Shown here one piece after another: positions 25,481 through 38,500 of a DNA stretch of 64,000 nt; the stretch's first letter is position 1, and the number at the start of each line of letters is the position of its first letter. A program made the translations under genes and the position numbers. Under the pieces are notes generated by a model. The model searched no databases. It was given only the letters and a program-made list of their open reading frames with translations, and was not told where the DNA came from. Origin of the DNA: Eretmocerus hayati (lineage: Eukaryota; Arthropoda; Insecta; Hymenoptera; Aphelinidae); contig CM056741.1 of NCBI GenBank assembly GCA_029851415.1, positions 65,958,282 through 66,022,281 of the forward strand, written 5' to 3'.

Positions 25481-26516
25481 GATATAGTCGGCCGTACCTA
25501 TTATACGCCCATAGGCTACTTATTTTGTAGCGAGACTCTACTTATACTTTTTTATACACTTACCTATACCAGTGCCTACCTATACACTATTATCCTACGA
25601 GACCAAGATCCAAGAGCTTAGTTGCATCACCGACTCACTCGGTCTCAGTGGCTCATATGCGATGCCTAAGACTCAGACCCATAGGCCTATTATCTCGAGC
25701 GCCGAGCCATCGTCACGCGAGTGAATCTTCTTTCATATACCGAGTGTTCTTCTCTGTCAGACAGTTGCTTCGCGTCGACTGACTTTTCTGGAGTGCAAAG
25801 TGAATTCAGTGTTTCCCTTTCCCTTTTTATTCCCAAGTCTTTCATCATAATATCCTCTCTCAGACGTCTTTCTTCCATTCGATAATCTTCCCGACTCTTG
25901 TTCCTGTGCGCGTCTGTGCAAACTGAAATCGAGTGTGTCGGGCTAGACGATATAATTCTCGTTCTCGTATTGTCCGCTCCATATGAGTATATAGTGAAGC
26001 TGTGTTGGTGTGATGTGATACAAACAATCGAGTTCTTTTGTTGTTGAGCGAGCCATTGCCGATCTTGCGACGTAGTATAAGGCGTAAATTCAACTGGGAT
26101 TTGTGATACCCTGGAACATCTATACTGATGCACGTTCTATATTTCAATGAAATAATTGCTGCCAACTTTCTTGCCTAGACGAAAAGTAATTGCATTTTTC
26201 CAGAATCCAAAACTACGTCAAGAGGTTTCCTTCATTTTTCGAATTCCACTCTTTTTTTCCTTCTGATTCGACTCGCTTACCTCTTCACTCGTGCAGAATT
26301 GAATTCCTTGCGATTTATGCCCGTGCATAACAAGTGCCATTATCCTAAAACCTACAATCAAATCTATACAGTTTGATTCAGATGTCTTCCTGTGCTGTGC
26401 AGTGGTGATGATTCTGCTAAATGAGCAGTTTTGATTGGAGAAAGAGTGTCCAAATAAGGATGAAAGTGATTTGAAGTTTAGTGAATCTGGCCGAATTTTG
26501 AGTGAAGAGTCGCAAC

Positions 26517-26561
26517 ATGCCCCAGAACGACGGTGACTCGGCTATCAGGATCGATGACCGG
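26517..26561 (+). CDS. CRAL-TRIO gene, coding exon 1
   Basis: Fifteen codons (MPQNDGDSAIRIDDR) ending at CGG|GTAACG in phase 0. An in-frame stop 18 bases upstream makes this ATG the first possible one in this frame. Linking it to exon 2 rests on phase and distance, not on homology, because the N-terminal tail is not conserved in the family. Confidence 0.6.
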
Positions 26562-29500
26562 GTAACGCATACACCATTATGATTCTCTAAAATCTAAAAA
26601 AAAAAGGAAAAAAGTTACTCATTGAGTGACTCAAAGCCATTGCTCGATGATCACTCTAATCATCAGAGTTGCAGTCAACCTAGTAAAAAATGAGATGATC
26701 GACTGAGATACGCTGTTATTTATCATCTCACAATGCTCATGCTGGAAAAAGCTCTGTAAATCTGGTTTACTGCGATGTGGCGATGTAGTATGTGTGATAG
26801 ATACAATACATAATTGTCTCCTTGTGTAACGATTCAACGCAATTCTTATTGATAATCTCATTCTGCTTGATTTCCATCAATCTGTAATGATATTCTTGAA
26901 CATTCGTCCACATTTACAACAATCAATTATCAATGTAATCAAATAGAACCGAAGGAAACAGCATGCTCATTGGAACTTTTTGCACGGCTTTCGTTCAATA
27001 ATCAAAGACATAATACATTTGACCATTCGAGTAGATGATACCAAGAGGTAATACAATAGTGATCAGGATAAATACTTCAAGGAAGGATATTAGATGAAAT
27101 CATTATTTCTTCTAATTGTAACTCATGATTGGCCGACAAAACTTTGCAAATAGAAATAATAACTAATAGTCCTGATATTTGCTATGTTTTCTGCAAGGAC
27201 ATTGGCCCAACATATTTCGAAAGTGTATAAAAAAGTTTCTGACTCTACCCATCTTGAATTGACTTCCGAAACAAAAAATATACTTCCTGCGTACATCAAC
27301 AAAACGAATGAAATTTAAACGATTTTCATTTCGATTTTTTACAATGTACATGATTCCCTCTCACGAAAATTTTGATTTTGTCTGTCAACATTTTTGAAAT
27401 CCGGATGCAAAGGCTCAGCCGCATTTTTATTCAAAATAAAATGTCTCGTAAAAGCAATCAGATTCTACATTCAAATTTTCGTAAGACACTTTTATTGTTG
27501 TTCGTCGATATCATTTCATTCATAATAGCTTCGTTTGTAACTTTCTCAAATACTTGATTCAAGTGCATCATCGCGTAGATTGATGAGCATGCATCTCACG
27601 GAGGTGCTTGCAAACGTACATATCAAGAGGCACACTCTTGTGCGGAATCAAAATTGAGAATTCATGGAATTGGTCTTCCTTCTCACGATAATTTGGGTCT
27701 GCACCCCTATGTGAAGTCACTGCAGTAGACATATGTGAGTAGTTCCGCGCGAAATAGACTTACGAAAAAGGGTCATGTCTTAAATTTTTTTCTCGACTTT
27801 TTTATTCGATTCTATGGTACAAAATATGAACTTTTCACTACCTATGGGGCCCCAAAAAATTTTTCCAGGTACCTTCAACGTACATTACTTTGTTCTTGTA
27901 AATTATTTTCAACAAAAAAGTTAGGGTATTTTCTTCAATAAAATGAATTTTTCTCAAATTCGTTCACAGATACAGAGAAACGGTTTGCGGCATTTGGAAG
28001 GTCTTTAAAAAACCTGTCGAAATCGATTTTGTAGAGTTGATTTTGATGTTTTGGGCGATTTTATCGGGCAAAAGAGTGAAAAACAACCCCGCGAGAGCGC
28101 TCTTGGACCCCGCTCGCGCTCTTATGTAGACTCGGCCTAAGGAAAATCCACGCCTGCCCCCGTTCGATGGCGTCCATCGACGTGTCGCACTCGAGCTAGA
28201 GGCTCATCTTTCATACGTTGTAGATTCGGTTCAAATGCATGAAATTGACTTCGGCAGGTGGTCATTTTGAAGGAAATTGTCTTGCCTTTCCAATGAAACT
28301 GGTTTCAAGGATCCAAATTTCTGCGCATGCGCAGAAAACAGACGATTTCCAAAAGCCTGGAAAGTGGATTTGTGATAATTGGCAAAAATAGGTGTTAGAA
28401 CGCAAAAAAGGAATTCGGGATCCCTGAAAGAACACAACATTCTACATGAAATATCAAATTTACAGAATTTTAAAAAATTGGATTTTCGAGAAATTTAATC
28501 TTCTGTCTTTCATTCTTTTGCCCGATAAAACCACCCAAGACATCAAAATCAACTCTACAAAATCGATTTCGATAGGTTTTTTAAAGACCTTTCGAATGCC
28601 ATGAACCGCATTTCGGTATCTATGAACGTATTTGAGAAATATCCATTTTATTGAAAAAAATACCCTAACTTTTTTGTTGAAAATAATTCAAAAGAACAAA
28701 GTAATGTACGTTGAAGGTATCTGGAAAATTTTTCTGGGGCCCCATAGGTAGGGAAAAGTTCACATTTTGTACCATCAAATCGAATAAAAAAGTCAAGAAA
28801 AAAATTTAAGACATGACCCTTTTTCGTAGGTCTGTTCCGCGCGGAACTACTCATGTATGGGATATCTTTCAAAGATATAATTGCAAAATTAATTGGATAC
28901 TTTCCATTACTTAGCCTACTCTTTTTGTGAGTTCGAATAAATGTGCAATGGTTTGAATCAATTACTCGACAAGTATGTAATATATACCAGCCATTGTGAG
29001 AAAACCCATAGAATATCTCTGTCACTCATTGAAGGTTGACGTACTCCGAGTCCGAGTAGTGACTTGCTAGTACAGCCACACGCGATGGACTCTCGATTTG
29101 CGCATCGATCTGAGTGTATAATTCCACGAAGAGAGAGAATAGAAGCACTAATGACGTTGAATTCGATTCCCAACGGACTGTCCTCATCTACGAGCTCACG
29201 AGGCCTCGGTCAATATTACCAATGCAATTGTCTAGGTCACCCACAATCAAATCCCTTTTCGATTTTCCCCAAGGAATTCTCTCGAGTCACTCACACTCCA
29301 CGAGCATCCCTCAGAGAAATGATACATGCCTGATGTATTATAAGCCCCAGAGAACTCAAAATCAAATAATCACCTCGTGTTTGTATTTCCAGGGCAAAAA
29401 AGATGCTTCAGCCCCAGAGGGCAACAGCTCTGAGCTGATTGAGCATTCGGACAAGAAACAGAACGAAAAGCAACAGCGAAATCGAGAAAGAGCCGACAGC

Positions 29501-32500
29501 GGCTGCTGCGAGGACGCCAGCCCGATTCAGGGCTCGCCCCGAGAATCGCCGGTCGATTCATTTTACGACGCCGTAGAGACAGATATCATGCCCGAGCCGA
29601 AGCAGAGGGTGCTAGAGGAGCTCGAAAGACCCGGAGAACAACGGGAGGATGAACAGCTCACTTTGGACTTTGATACCATACCCGACGAAGTTGCCGAATA
29701 TGCTAGACGTGAACTCGGTGAAACGGATGATGTCAAGTGTCAAACTATTCATGAACTTCGTGAGATGATCTACGGTGAGTTTGAGATCAATCAAGCTCAT
29801 AATATCATTGATTATTATTGATGTTGAGGTTTTGGTTCGAGCTGACGAAAATAAATTAATTCCGATCAACACTGACTTTATATGGCTATCCATCTGCAGG
29901 GTGCTCGGGGAAGGGCGATAGGTTTAAAAAAACTGTCACTAAAAACTGAGCACATGGTGATTGAGTACTACGCTCAAGGATCAACGTCCCGGCGTTGGTA
30001 TGGAAATGAAGCGATCCCCTTTCTGGAAATGCGCCGCATAATTCGTATTTTCACATGTTCATCAAACGGAGCTATTCTGAGTACTGATACTTGCCGAGGC
30101 GATAATGGTTCCTGTGAAGCCTGCAACTCAAACGTATCCTAATATTTTCCAAAGTATTCCAACTCATTTTAAAGCTCATTTTGAAGATCTTCCAAATGAG
30201 CTAGAGTCACTTTGATTTCAACAGAGTAGACTCGAGCCATCTCAGGAGTTAAAAGCCCGAGAAGTCGGTAATTGTTAGAAGAGAAAATCTCGGGTTTTGA
30301 TTCAGAATGAGATTTCTCGACTCTAGTCTATTGAGGTCAAACTCACTCGAGCTCATTTTGAAGGTCTTGAAACGAGCTTTAGAATGAGTTTAAAGTACGT
30401 TGAAGAATATTGAGATTCGTTTGAATATGAACTTTGAGAGCTGTTATTGTCTCGACAAGTGAAACTAGTGAAACAGCTCCGTTTGTTTAACACGTAAAAA
30501 TACGAAACAAGCTCGCATTCCCAAAAGAGGGAACCGATTCATCTCTATTCCAACCGGATGTTGATCCTTGGGCGTAGTACTGAATAATCACAGGCCTAGT
30601 TTTTGGTGACAGTTTTGTTACACCTACAGCCTTCCAGGGATTATATTTTATTTCAGTTTGAAAATAATTTGTATCCCAGAATAGTACGAATATTTTTCAG
30701 CTCATCTAAACCTATTGCTGATTTCAAAATTGAGAAGAAAACTAACAACTCCCGATTCATGAAAATCAAAACATAGAAAGATGCATAAGCCTGGATGACC
30801 TAATCTATATCAATATCTCTAATAATTTGATTCTTTGAACTGATGAATACTTCCTTCATACGTATGGAGAATGTAATCCACAAATTGTGATTTAATTATG
30901 ACTGATCAGTTCACAAAATGATCCATATTTGATGGACTTCTTTCAAAAGATGAGGAAAGATCCAATGTAGATAGCTCGGTTAATAAATTTGTATTTGACT
31001 GACAAGATTGGATGTGCCTAGTTTTGTCACGATTGATAAAAAAACAAATCCTTCTGCAAGTCTTTAATTATTTAACTCCGTGATCGGCTAGGATTGAACG
31101 TACCTCAGCTAGATTTTTTGGACTTGGAGTAATATCTTGAGTGAGATAGCATATGGAAAATTCACTGAAGCACAAGACACTCGGTTTTCAAGTAATTTCT
31201 TCCTCAATGGACGCAATCCGAACAATTCCAGTATTGACCACGCAGGGACCACTTTCAACAGAATTGGAACCTCATCCGATCGATTCCCTAAAAAAGAGTG
31301 AACAAATGATTCATGCATGCATCAGGTGGCTCATCATTGTGGGATCTATAACAATCCTATCTCGAACGTTTCCGTCATTTCAATGGCTTGAATCACAGGA
31401 TTACTGTTCAAAGTTAATCCATAAACTTCGTAACGTTTTGCGTGCGTTTTACCTACGAGTATTTTCCGATTGCTTCGATGTACGAAGCCTTTTTCAACGT
31501 ACAAGGACGAATTCTCATTCCTTGCTTTTCTCAGCGTTCAACTTGAGCGCGAGTCACGGCTCTTGGTGAGTGAACGACCTCGTTGCCCATATAAAAACCA
31601 CTATTTCGTAATATACGCGCGATACTTCTATGCAATGTGCACAACTCAATTCTCGCTCTTATGCCATGATATTAATCTGCGACAAAAGCCCGGAATCAAA
31701 TCGAAGGATGACCGCTCTTTTTTCATGCTTGTATTCGATTATAATTCATTCGTAAGATGACAATTATCTTATCTGAGATATGCCATGAATTTTCAGAGCG
31801 AGGGGAATGCGAACCTCACAGGATGGACGATGACTTCCTGGTCAGATTTCTCCGAGCCCGGAACTTTAATGTCAATCGAGCTCATCGGCTGGTAAGTGAC
31901 TTGATTTTTAGTAAAAATGATAAAAAATGTGTGAGTAGTGGGTGTGTCTGGAAAACCAACGACTACACTTAGCAAGGACATTTCTTCGCCGTTTTAATCC
32001 GAGTCACTGATTTGAGTGAATTTGCGAATCCTTCTGATACCTCATAGTGGCAGTATCACCATCAAAAGGAAAATTATTCGAAATACCGTTAACTGGGACA
32101 ATTTTGGAACAAGACTCGCATTTTTTCTTACAATTTCCGTATAATTTGTACGTCTCACATCAGAAGTGTATTGTATCTGTAGTCAATCGAAAGTTCACCA
32201 GTTCCAGCTTTCGATCGCGGAATTGTTCAAGTCTATTCAGACGTCCCTGGTCAGAGCTATGGGTGTTCAAAGTAGTCTTCCAAAGTTAACCCGGTACGGG
32301 GCAACTTTGGAACATTGATAGTGAAATGTGAGAACTCTCGACAGTGGATTGATTCACTGTTCTGCATTTTTCTCGAAATCCTGAGAATTCGATTAAGAGA
32401 CCACGATTCATTGCAAATCTCATAGAAAAGATTTAGAAACCTAATTCTGCGCTCCCTGAAACTCGACCATCGAATGTTCCTCATGTAACGCGTGTGATAA

Positions 32501-35500
32501 CATCCATTTCATGTCTGGTTCCAAAGCTACACCATCTGTTCCAAAACCATGCATTCCTGATTACCCCAGTTGACGCTCTGACAATTCTAATGAAAAGGAC
32601 CTAAAATACTCTGCAATCCGCGGAATTATGGAACTACTAACTGATCTAATTATATTCACGTATATGACAATCTCTCGAGAAGTCTCGCGATACTGTACAG
32701 TAGCCTAGTGCCGTTCTATTGGTCATGGCTCAGATGCAATACGTGCGAGACGTCAGGTGACTGGACGTAAAATGCCTTACAGCACTGCATTTCTGTGTCA
32801 AGGCAAACAATGATCAGTTTTGCCACGGGTGATCGACTCCATACCGTAAGATTCAAAGAGGAAGAGTGCCAGGCAATTGAGTTTTCATTGTGATTCAACA
32901 GTCCGCCTTATGAATGGTAGAGTGGCTGCATTCGCCAGAAATATGAATGATTGAAAGGTAATTGAGAGTATTGAAAGGAATTTGAACGCTAAGAAAGTTT
33001 TAGCCTAGATTGTTGAATGCTAATGGCTTGCCCTCTCGATGAAAAGTTCAACCGACCTTATTCAGTGAAAGAATCAGACTTCGTTGCAAATATTGGATCA
33101 AATAGAACGCTGTGATGACAGAAAACTATTAAATCCGTTCGAAAACTTATGTAGAGAACGTGAATCCGTAAAAGTGAGTTTGAAAAAATATTTGTCCTGT
33201 GTTGATGGGATATATCTTTTGTGTTCGTTGCTTGATGGGCTTTTTTTAGTTTTGGTACTCCAAGCGAAGCCCTCGCAGGATTTTCAATTACTAGCACCAC
33301 GAGTGATGTATTACAGTTTCCCGTCACCGGATGAGTACGGGATCGGACGTTAAACTTTTTTTATCCGGCGCAGCGAAAAGTGTATGGCGAAATAATGTCG
33401 TGGCTAACGAGCGCAAAAAGTGCACTCAACGAGTGCGCGCGCGCGCGTGCAGCAATTCACGCACTACTATGTATGAGCTTATATAACTGAAAAAAGTTTA
33501 CATCCGAGTTCCTCGTTGTATTTTAGTGATCCAAATGAAGAGTTGGTATTTCAAAAGCATTTTCGCTACCGGAGACGAAAGGAGATGGTTACATAGATGT
33601 CTGTTGTCTCTCAAAGGATCACCGTAAAATATTTACACGGAGAGCGAAGAGGATCGATATTAGGGGTTGGACTAGATTTAGTGAAGCTAGGTCACGTTAT
33701 GAGGATAGGAAATCTTGTCAGGGAAGCTGATGAAACTTGTTTGACTCATCATTTTTGAGACGAAAATCACAGATGAGTTGTGAAACGATGTTAGTCAATT
33801 TGTCAGGTTTCGAGACAATTTCAAACATAATAATTGCTCATTTAATGCACGTCGCACGGTTCAGAATTTCTATCTAGAAATGACAAATTGGGGTAGTTGA
33901 TTCTCAGATTCTCAGAGATATCTTTCCTTTCGATTGAGACTAATCTGTATCAGTGGGAGAGCATGATTTGCCTTTATTTGACGTGGAGTTTGATGTTGAA
34001 TTAAAACAATTCGTGAATCACAAAATTAACACGTTCGCTGCGAAGCCGGTTTTGCGTGATTTTATTTCTCTCGTGAACTGGTCCCCCGTATAATGGTAAA
34101 AATGCTTGGAACGGAGCAAACTTGTTTGGTTCGTTGGTTGAGCCCTAGACAGAGGAAATCACCTTAGAAAGTTCTTACTGGGTATATTTTTCGAGTCATT
34201 ACGGACTGGATGAGATGGGAAAATGAAAAATCGCGGGACCCAACCGTGGGTCCCGCCGCAGCGAACGTGTCAAGTATGAGTTATTCTCTGTGGTTATTTG
34301 CAGCCATGACAAACACTTGAACATTATCAGACATATAAGTGAGACGGAAGAACCGGGAATTTTTTGTTCACACGGGCCCGAATGGTACATTCATAAAACC
34401 ATGAGTGGTATATTTTTCATTTAGAAACCAAATCTTCAGCCTGTTTCACTCCGAGATGTCAGGATTTGTTTCATGTGATGCGATGAAAGAGTCAAATGAA
34501 ACTACCATAGCAATTATAAAATTGTAAAATGTAAAGTGCATTTAGAAAACTAGAATGAGTGAAACGGAATCCTGTAACACACAATAGAGAAACGTATGAA
34601 ATATTTCATCAGTATAGGTTGAATGGTTTGATCAGTTTGATTAATCTTTTTCTCAGTGTACAGCATCATATTATGCATCTTAGTTGTATAATTATTCGAT
34701 TGATATTTTTCTTGGATTAAGTGTGAATTATTGTACTTATTTGTAATTTTTGATCACTCCAGGAAGGGTTCTACCCCAAGGTGGAATAATGTCAAATCAA
34801 TCAATCATTCAATCAATCAATCAATCATTGCAGAAATCTGATTGATTAAAAATCAGCAATTTTACGTGTTCTAGGATAATTTTATTCTGCTAAACACGCT
34901 GTCTCCCTATGACAACAAAACCAATCCAAACTGTGTTTCACTACGTATCTTAACTCGCACAACGCGACTTTGATGGTCTTATGAGGCTAGCACACGCATA
35001 GAATGAGATGAAATTGAATTATTCTCATTGCTAACAATACATTTTGATCAAATATACAGTGAATCTAAAAGTGCTGATAGAATTGACCGAAGACGTCCTT
35101 TTTGAGCCCGTAGAGGATGCATTATCTAAGTTTCTACACTAAGTCATGGATTTTGATGTATTACTATTGACACGGCGGGTCGGAACGGTTAAAAAGTGTC
35201 AGGTGCGTGATCATGAAAAATACAAATTGGACATGTTTAGGGCTAGTCTCTCGATTATGTTCCAGAAAGAATTAAAATCATCGGTCGGGGATTTTCGAAA
35301 TAATCGTGATTTTTGTGTTATTCAAATTCACGCGTTTTGATATTTCAACGATCCGTTTCCAATCACTCGAGCTATGATCTTTCAACTCAGAATAACTCTC
35401 AGAACTGATCAGACAACAATATTCCCATGTATATCTATCCATATAATTCGTTGGTTTGGCCTGAACCCGCCAGGGATGAAAGCTGTGGTGATATACATTA

Positions 35501-38500
35501 AGATTCAGTGAGGAGGAATACCTACGTTATTTTGATCAAAAGTTGTTCAAAACGAACATTTTGTCAGGATTCAGTGTCATTCAAACACCAATATGAATCA
35601 TATTAGTTACATCACATTCAACAGTACTGTCGTACGTGATGTTAGGCGATATGCAGGCAGACTCACTGGTAAGCGAAATATTTAAAATACTCATCAAGAT
35701 TCACGTTAGATATCAAAAAGACTATACCTCTCTATTTCATCTTTCTTGAATGACTAGGTTTTATCATATCCACAAATTATCAGAGTTGATCTCGATCCAT
35801 CGAGTCGAGAGCAATCTCAACCAAATGGACTTTTTACAAGTGCCCAATACTTGTGGAAATTCGGATTCCTATTTCGAAAAAGTGACAAAATTTGTCATGG
35901 CGAGCAGATTTTCGCACCCATACATTACATTGTTTTTCAAATGACGAAGGATAAAGTTCATCACGATCATCCCGAATGTCCAAATTGCAGATTACGAGTT
36001 GTATGAGAGTTCAATGGATTACATTTGGAATTGATTATCTATTGATTGAACCGGAAGAGTGATATAATTTTCTTCCAATAAGGTTGTAATCCCAGCCCTA
36101 TCCGCTCTCTTAACCTTTCCGAGTGAGCCCCCCCCCCCCTCCTATTGTGGCAAATTGGAAAGAGTGAGATTCACTCGAGCATGAGTGGAATTGCCATCCC
36201 AAAAGAGTTTCGGAGTTGCCACGACGAAGAGGCGAGGGAGTAACTGGGGAGGGTCGAGGGAGCGCTCACAACAAAAGAAGGCGACGTATGAAAAGTTCTA
36301 ATATTCCAATTGGCGATCGGAGGATGTCATTGATGTTCAAGAATAATGTATGATTTGTTCTCGATTTGTTCAAAAGGTATAGATCAGTTGTGGACTCCTC
36401 TTGGGGTCTCTTTCCGATCAAACGAATGTTTTTCTATACCTGTAATATGCATCTCTCTCCGGGGACTCTGACATCACAAAGCCGTTTGAATGCACACTAC
36501 TATTATTCGTGCTGTTACAAATATTGATCATCTTAGAATGGCTCTGAATCCTGACTAAATATCCGTTTTGAGCGGTTCCTGATCCAAATATCGTACTCCT
36601 CTTCGCCATATCTTAATTCATATCACCATTGTGTCATTTCTGGCGGGTTTAGGCCAGGCCAACGTATGATACGGACAAATATACGTAGGAGTATTATAAT
36701 TCATACAGTTCTTAGAGTTATTTTGAGTTGAAAGATCATAGCTCGAGTGATTGAAAAAGGATCGTTGTGAGTATCAAAACGCGTGAATTGAAATAAGACA
36801 AAAATGACGATTATTTCAAAAATCCCCTACCGATGATTTTAATTCCTTCTGGAACATGATCTACAGACTAGCCCGAAAGATATCCAATTGGTACCACTTC
36901 TTCACCGTTCCGACCCGCCGCGTTGATGATTTTGGTGATATATAATTGTATGGTAGATCGTAACTGACAGTTCTACATGAAGAATATCATTCGATCAAGT
37001 TACACCTAATATTTAACTCACACCTCCGCGATTCTTACAACTACGTAATAAGTGCTTCATGCAAAGATGTATGAATGTTTTAGTAGAGCAAGTGGATGGA
37101 AACTATAATTACTGTAAACTGAGGTGTTACGTGATATGATCGAGTTCAGACATCTAATTAAATATATATAACTATTATTAACCATATTTTAGTTCATTTG
37201 AAGTCGTAAAATACTATGTTTGGTAGCATTTGTGACGTCTACTACAATCGTCTGTGCAAGTGAATTAGGATATTTAGAAAAAATATCGCCAAATTCGTGC
37301 TCGTGTGGCTTTTATGCGCCTCATTTCCCCTCCCCCTTTGCTCCTATTTATAGTGGAAGAGTGTCAACACTGTGAATGAGAATGCAGGATGTTCTTTGTA
37401 GTTAACCTGAATCAGAGAAACTATCCTACGAGAACTCATACATTAGGGGATTGTTTTTTATTTTGAGTAGTAACAAAAAAATTTTTACGAATTCACAGAT
37501 AGTCCGCTACTACACATTCAAAGAGGAGCATCCAGAAATTACGGTGGACGTGAATCCATTGGAAATGAGACACATTGGCGATGACGACATAATGACTGTT
37601 CCGGCATATCGGTCACCCTGTGGACGCCGTATGATGATATACCGTATGGGCAACTGGGATCCACGCAAGTTCTCGGTCGATGAAATATTCAAGGCGACGG
37701 TCATTATATTGGAGCTTGGACTGATGGAGCCACGAGCTCAGATACTCGGTGGAATCGTTATCTTCGACCTCGAGGGTATCACCATGTCACACGCGTGGAC
37801 AGTTACACCGCAGGTATGAAATTGAAATGGTTATTCTTCGCAAACGTTGTTTTGGATTTATTTTGTGATTTTTTTATCCAAGTTTGGACGATGGATTACC
37901 ACACAGATTCACTTCTTCAACGATAATTATCCAGCGTCATTCTCAGATTCGTCAAAATTGTTTTTCACCAAACTTTCGTGGAAAAATAGTATATTACGCA
38001 ACAAGTGCGAGAAGGTCAATTTCCGCACAAGTTGGCAACGTGTGCAAAAACTTTTCGCACGTGTTGCGTATACTATTTTTTGCAACTGTGCGCGAAGTTG
38101 TAATTAAATGCACCACTGATATCCGAGCAAGATCATCGTGAGAACGAAGTTTTCAAGAAAAGCCAAATTCAGAGGGATGACGTGACATCATATTTTGGAA
38201 CTGTGCGTGAATGAAAATGCATGAGAGCGAGAAGTTACATTTACGCACACTTTACCAGTGCGTAAATGTGAAACTGTGCGAGAAGTCATTCACGCATTAC
38301 TTCTCGCACTGTAAAGATGAAAAGAAGTCTCATTTTTTTACAACTTCGCGCACACAGTTGCAAAAAAAGATATTATGACTCCTTTCTCAGACGCACGGTC
38401 TCGTAAGTGGTATATTGAAGCCACATATTTTGAGTTTTCAAAATAATGCACATAAATGAATTGGCTCAACACATGATTTCAACTTCATATCATTCTCCCA

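Noticed and set aside
31153..31569. 138-codon frame in intron 2 of the CRAL-TRIO gene
   Set aside because: No domain recognised, no suitable splice sites, and the exon 2 to exon 3 junction is already complete.
33084..33353. Frames on both strands in intron 3 of the CRAL-TRIO gene
   Set aside because: Tested as a possible extra exon, but exon 3 joins exon 4 in phase and the family alignment leaves no gap to fill.
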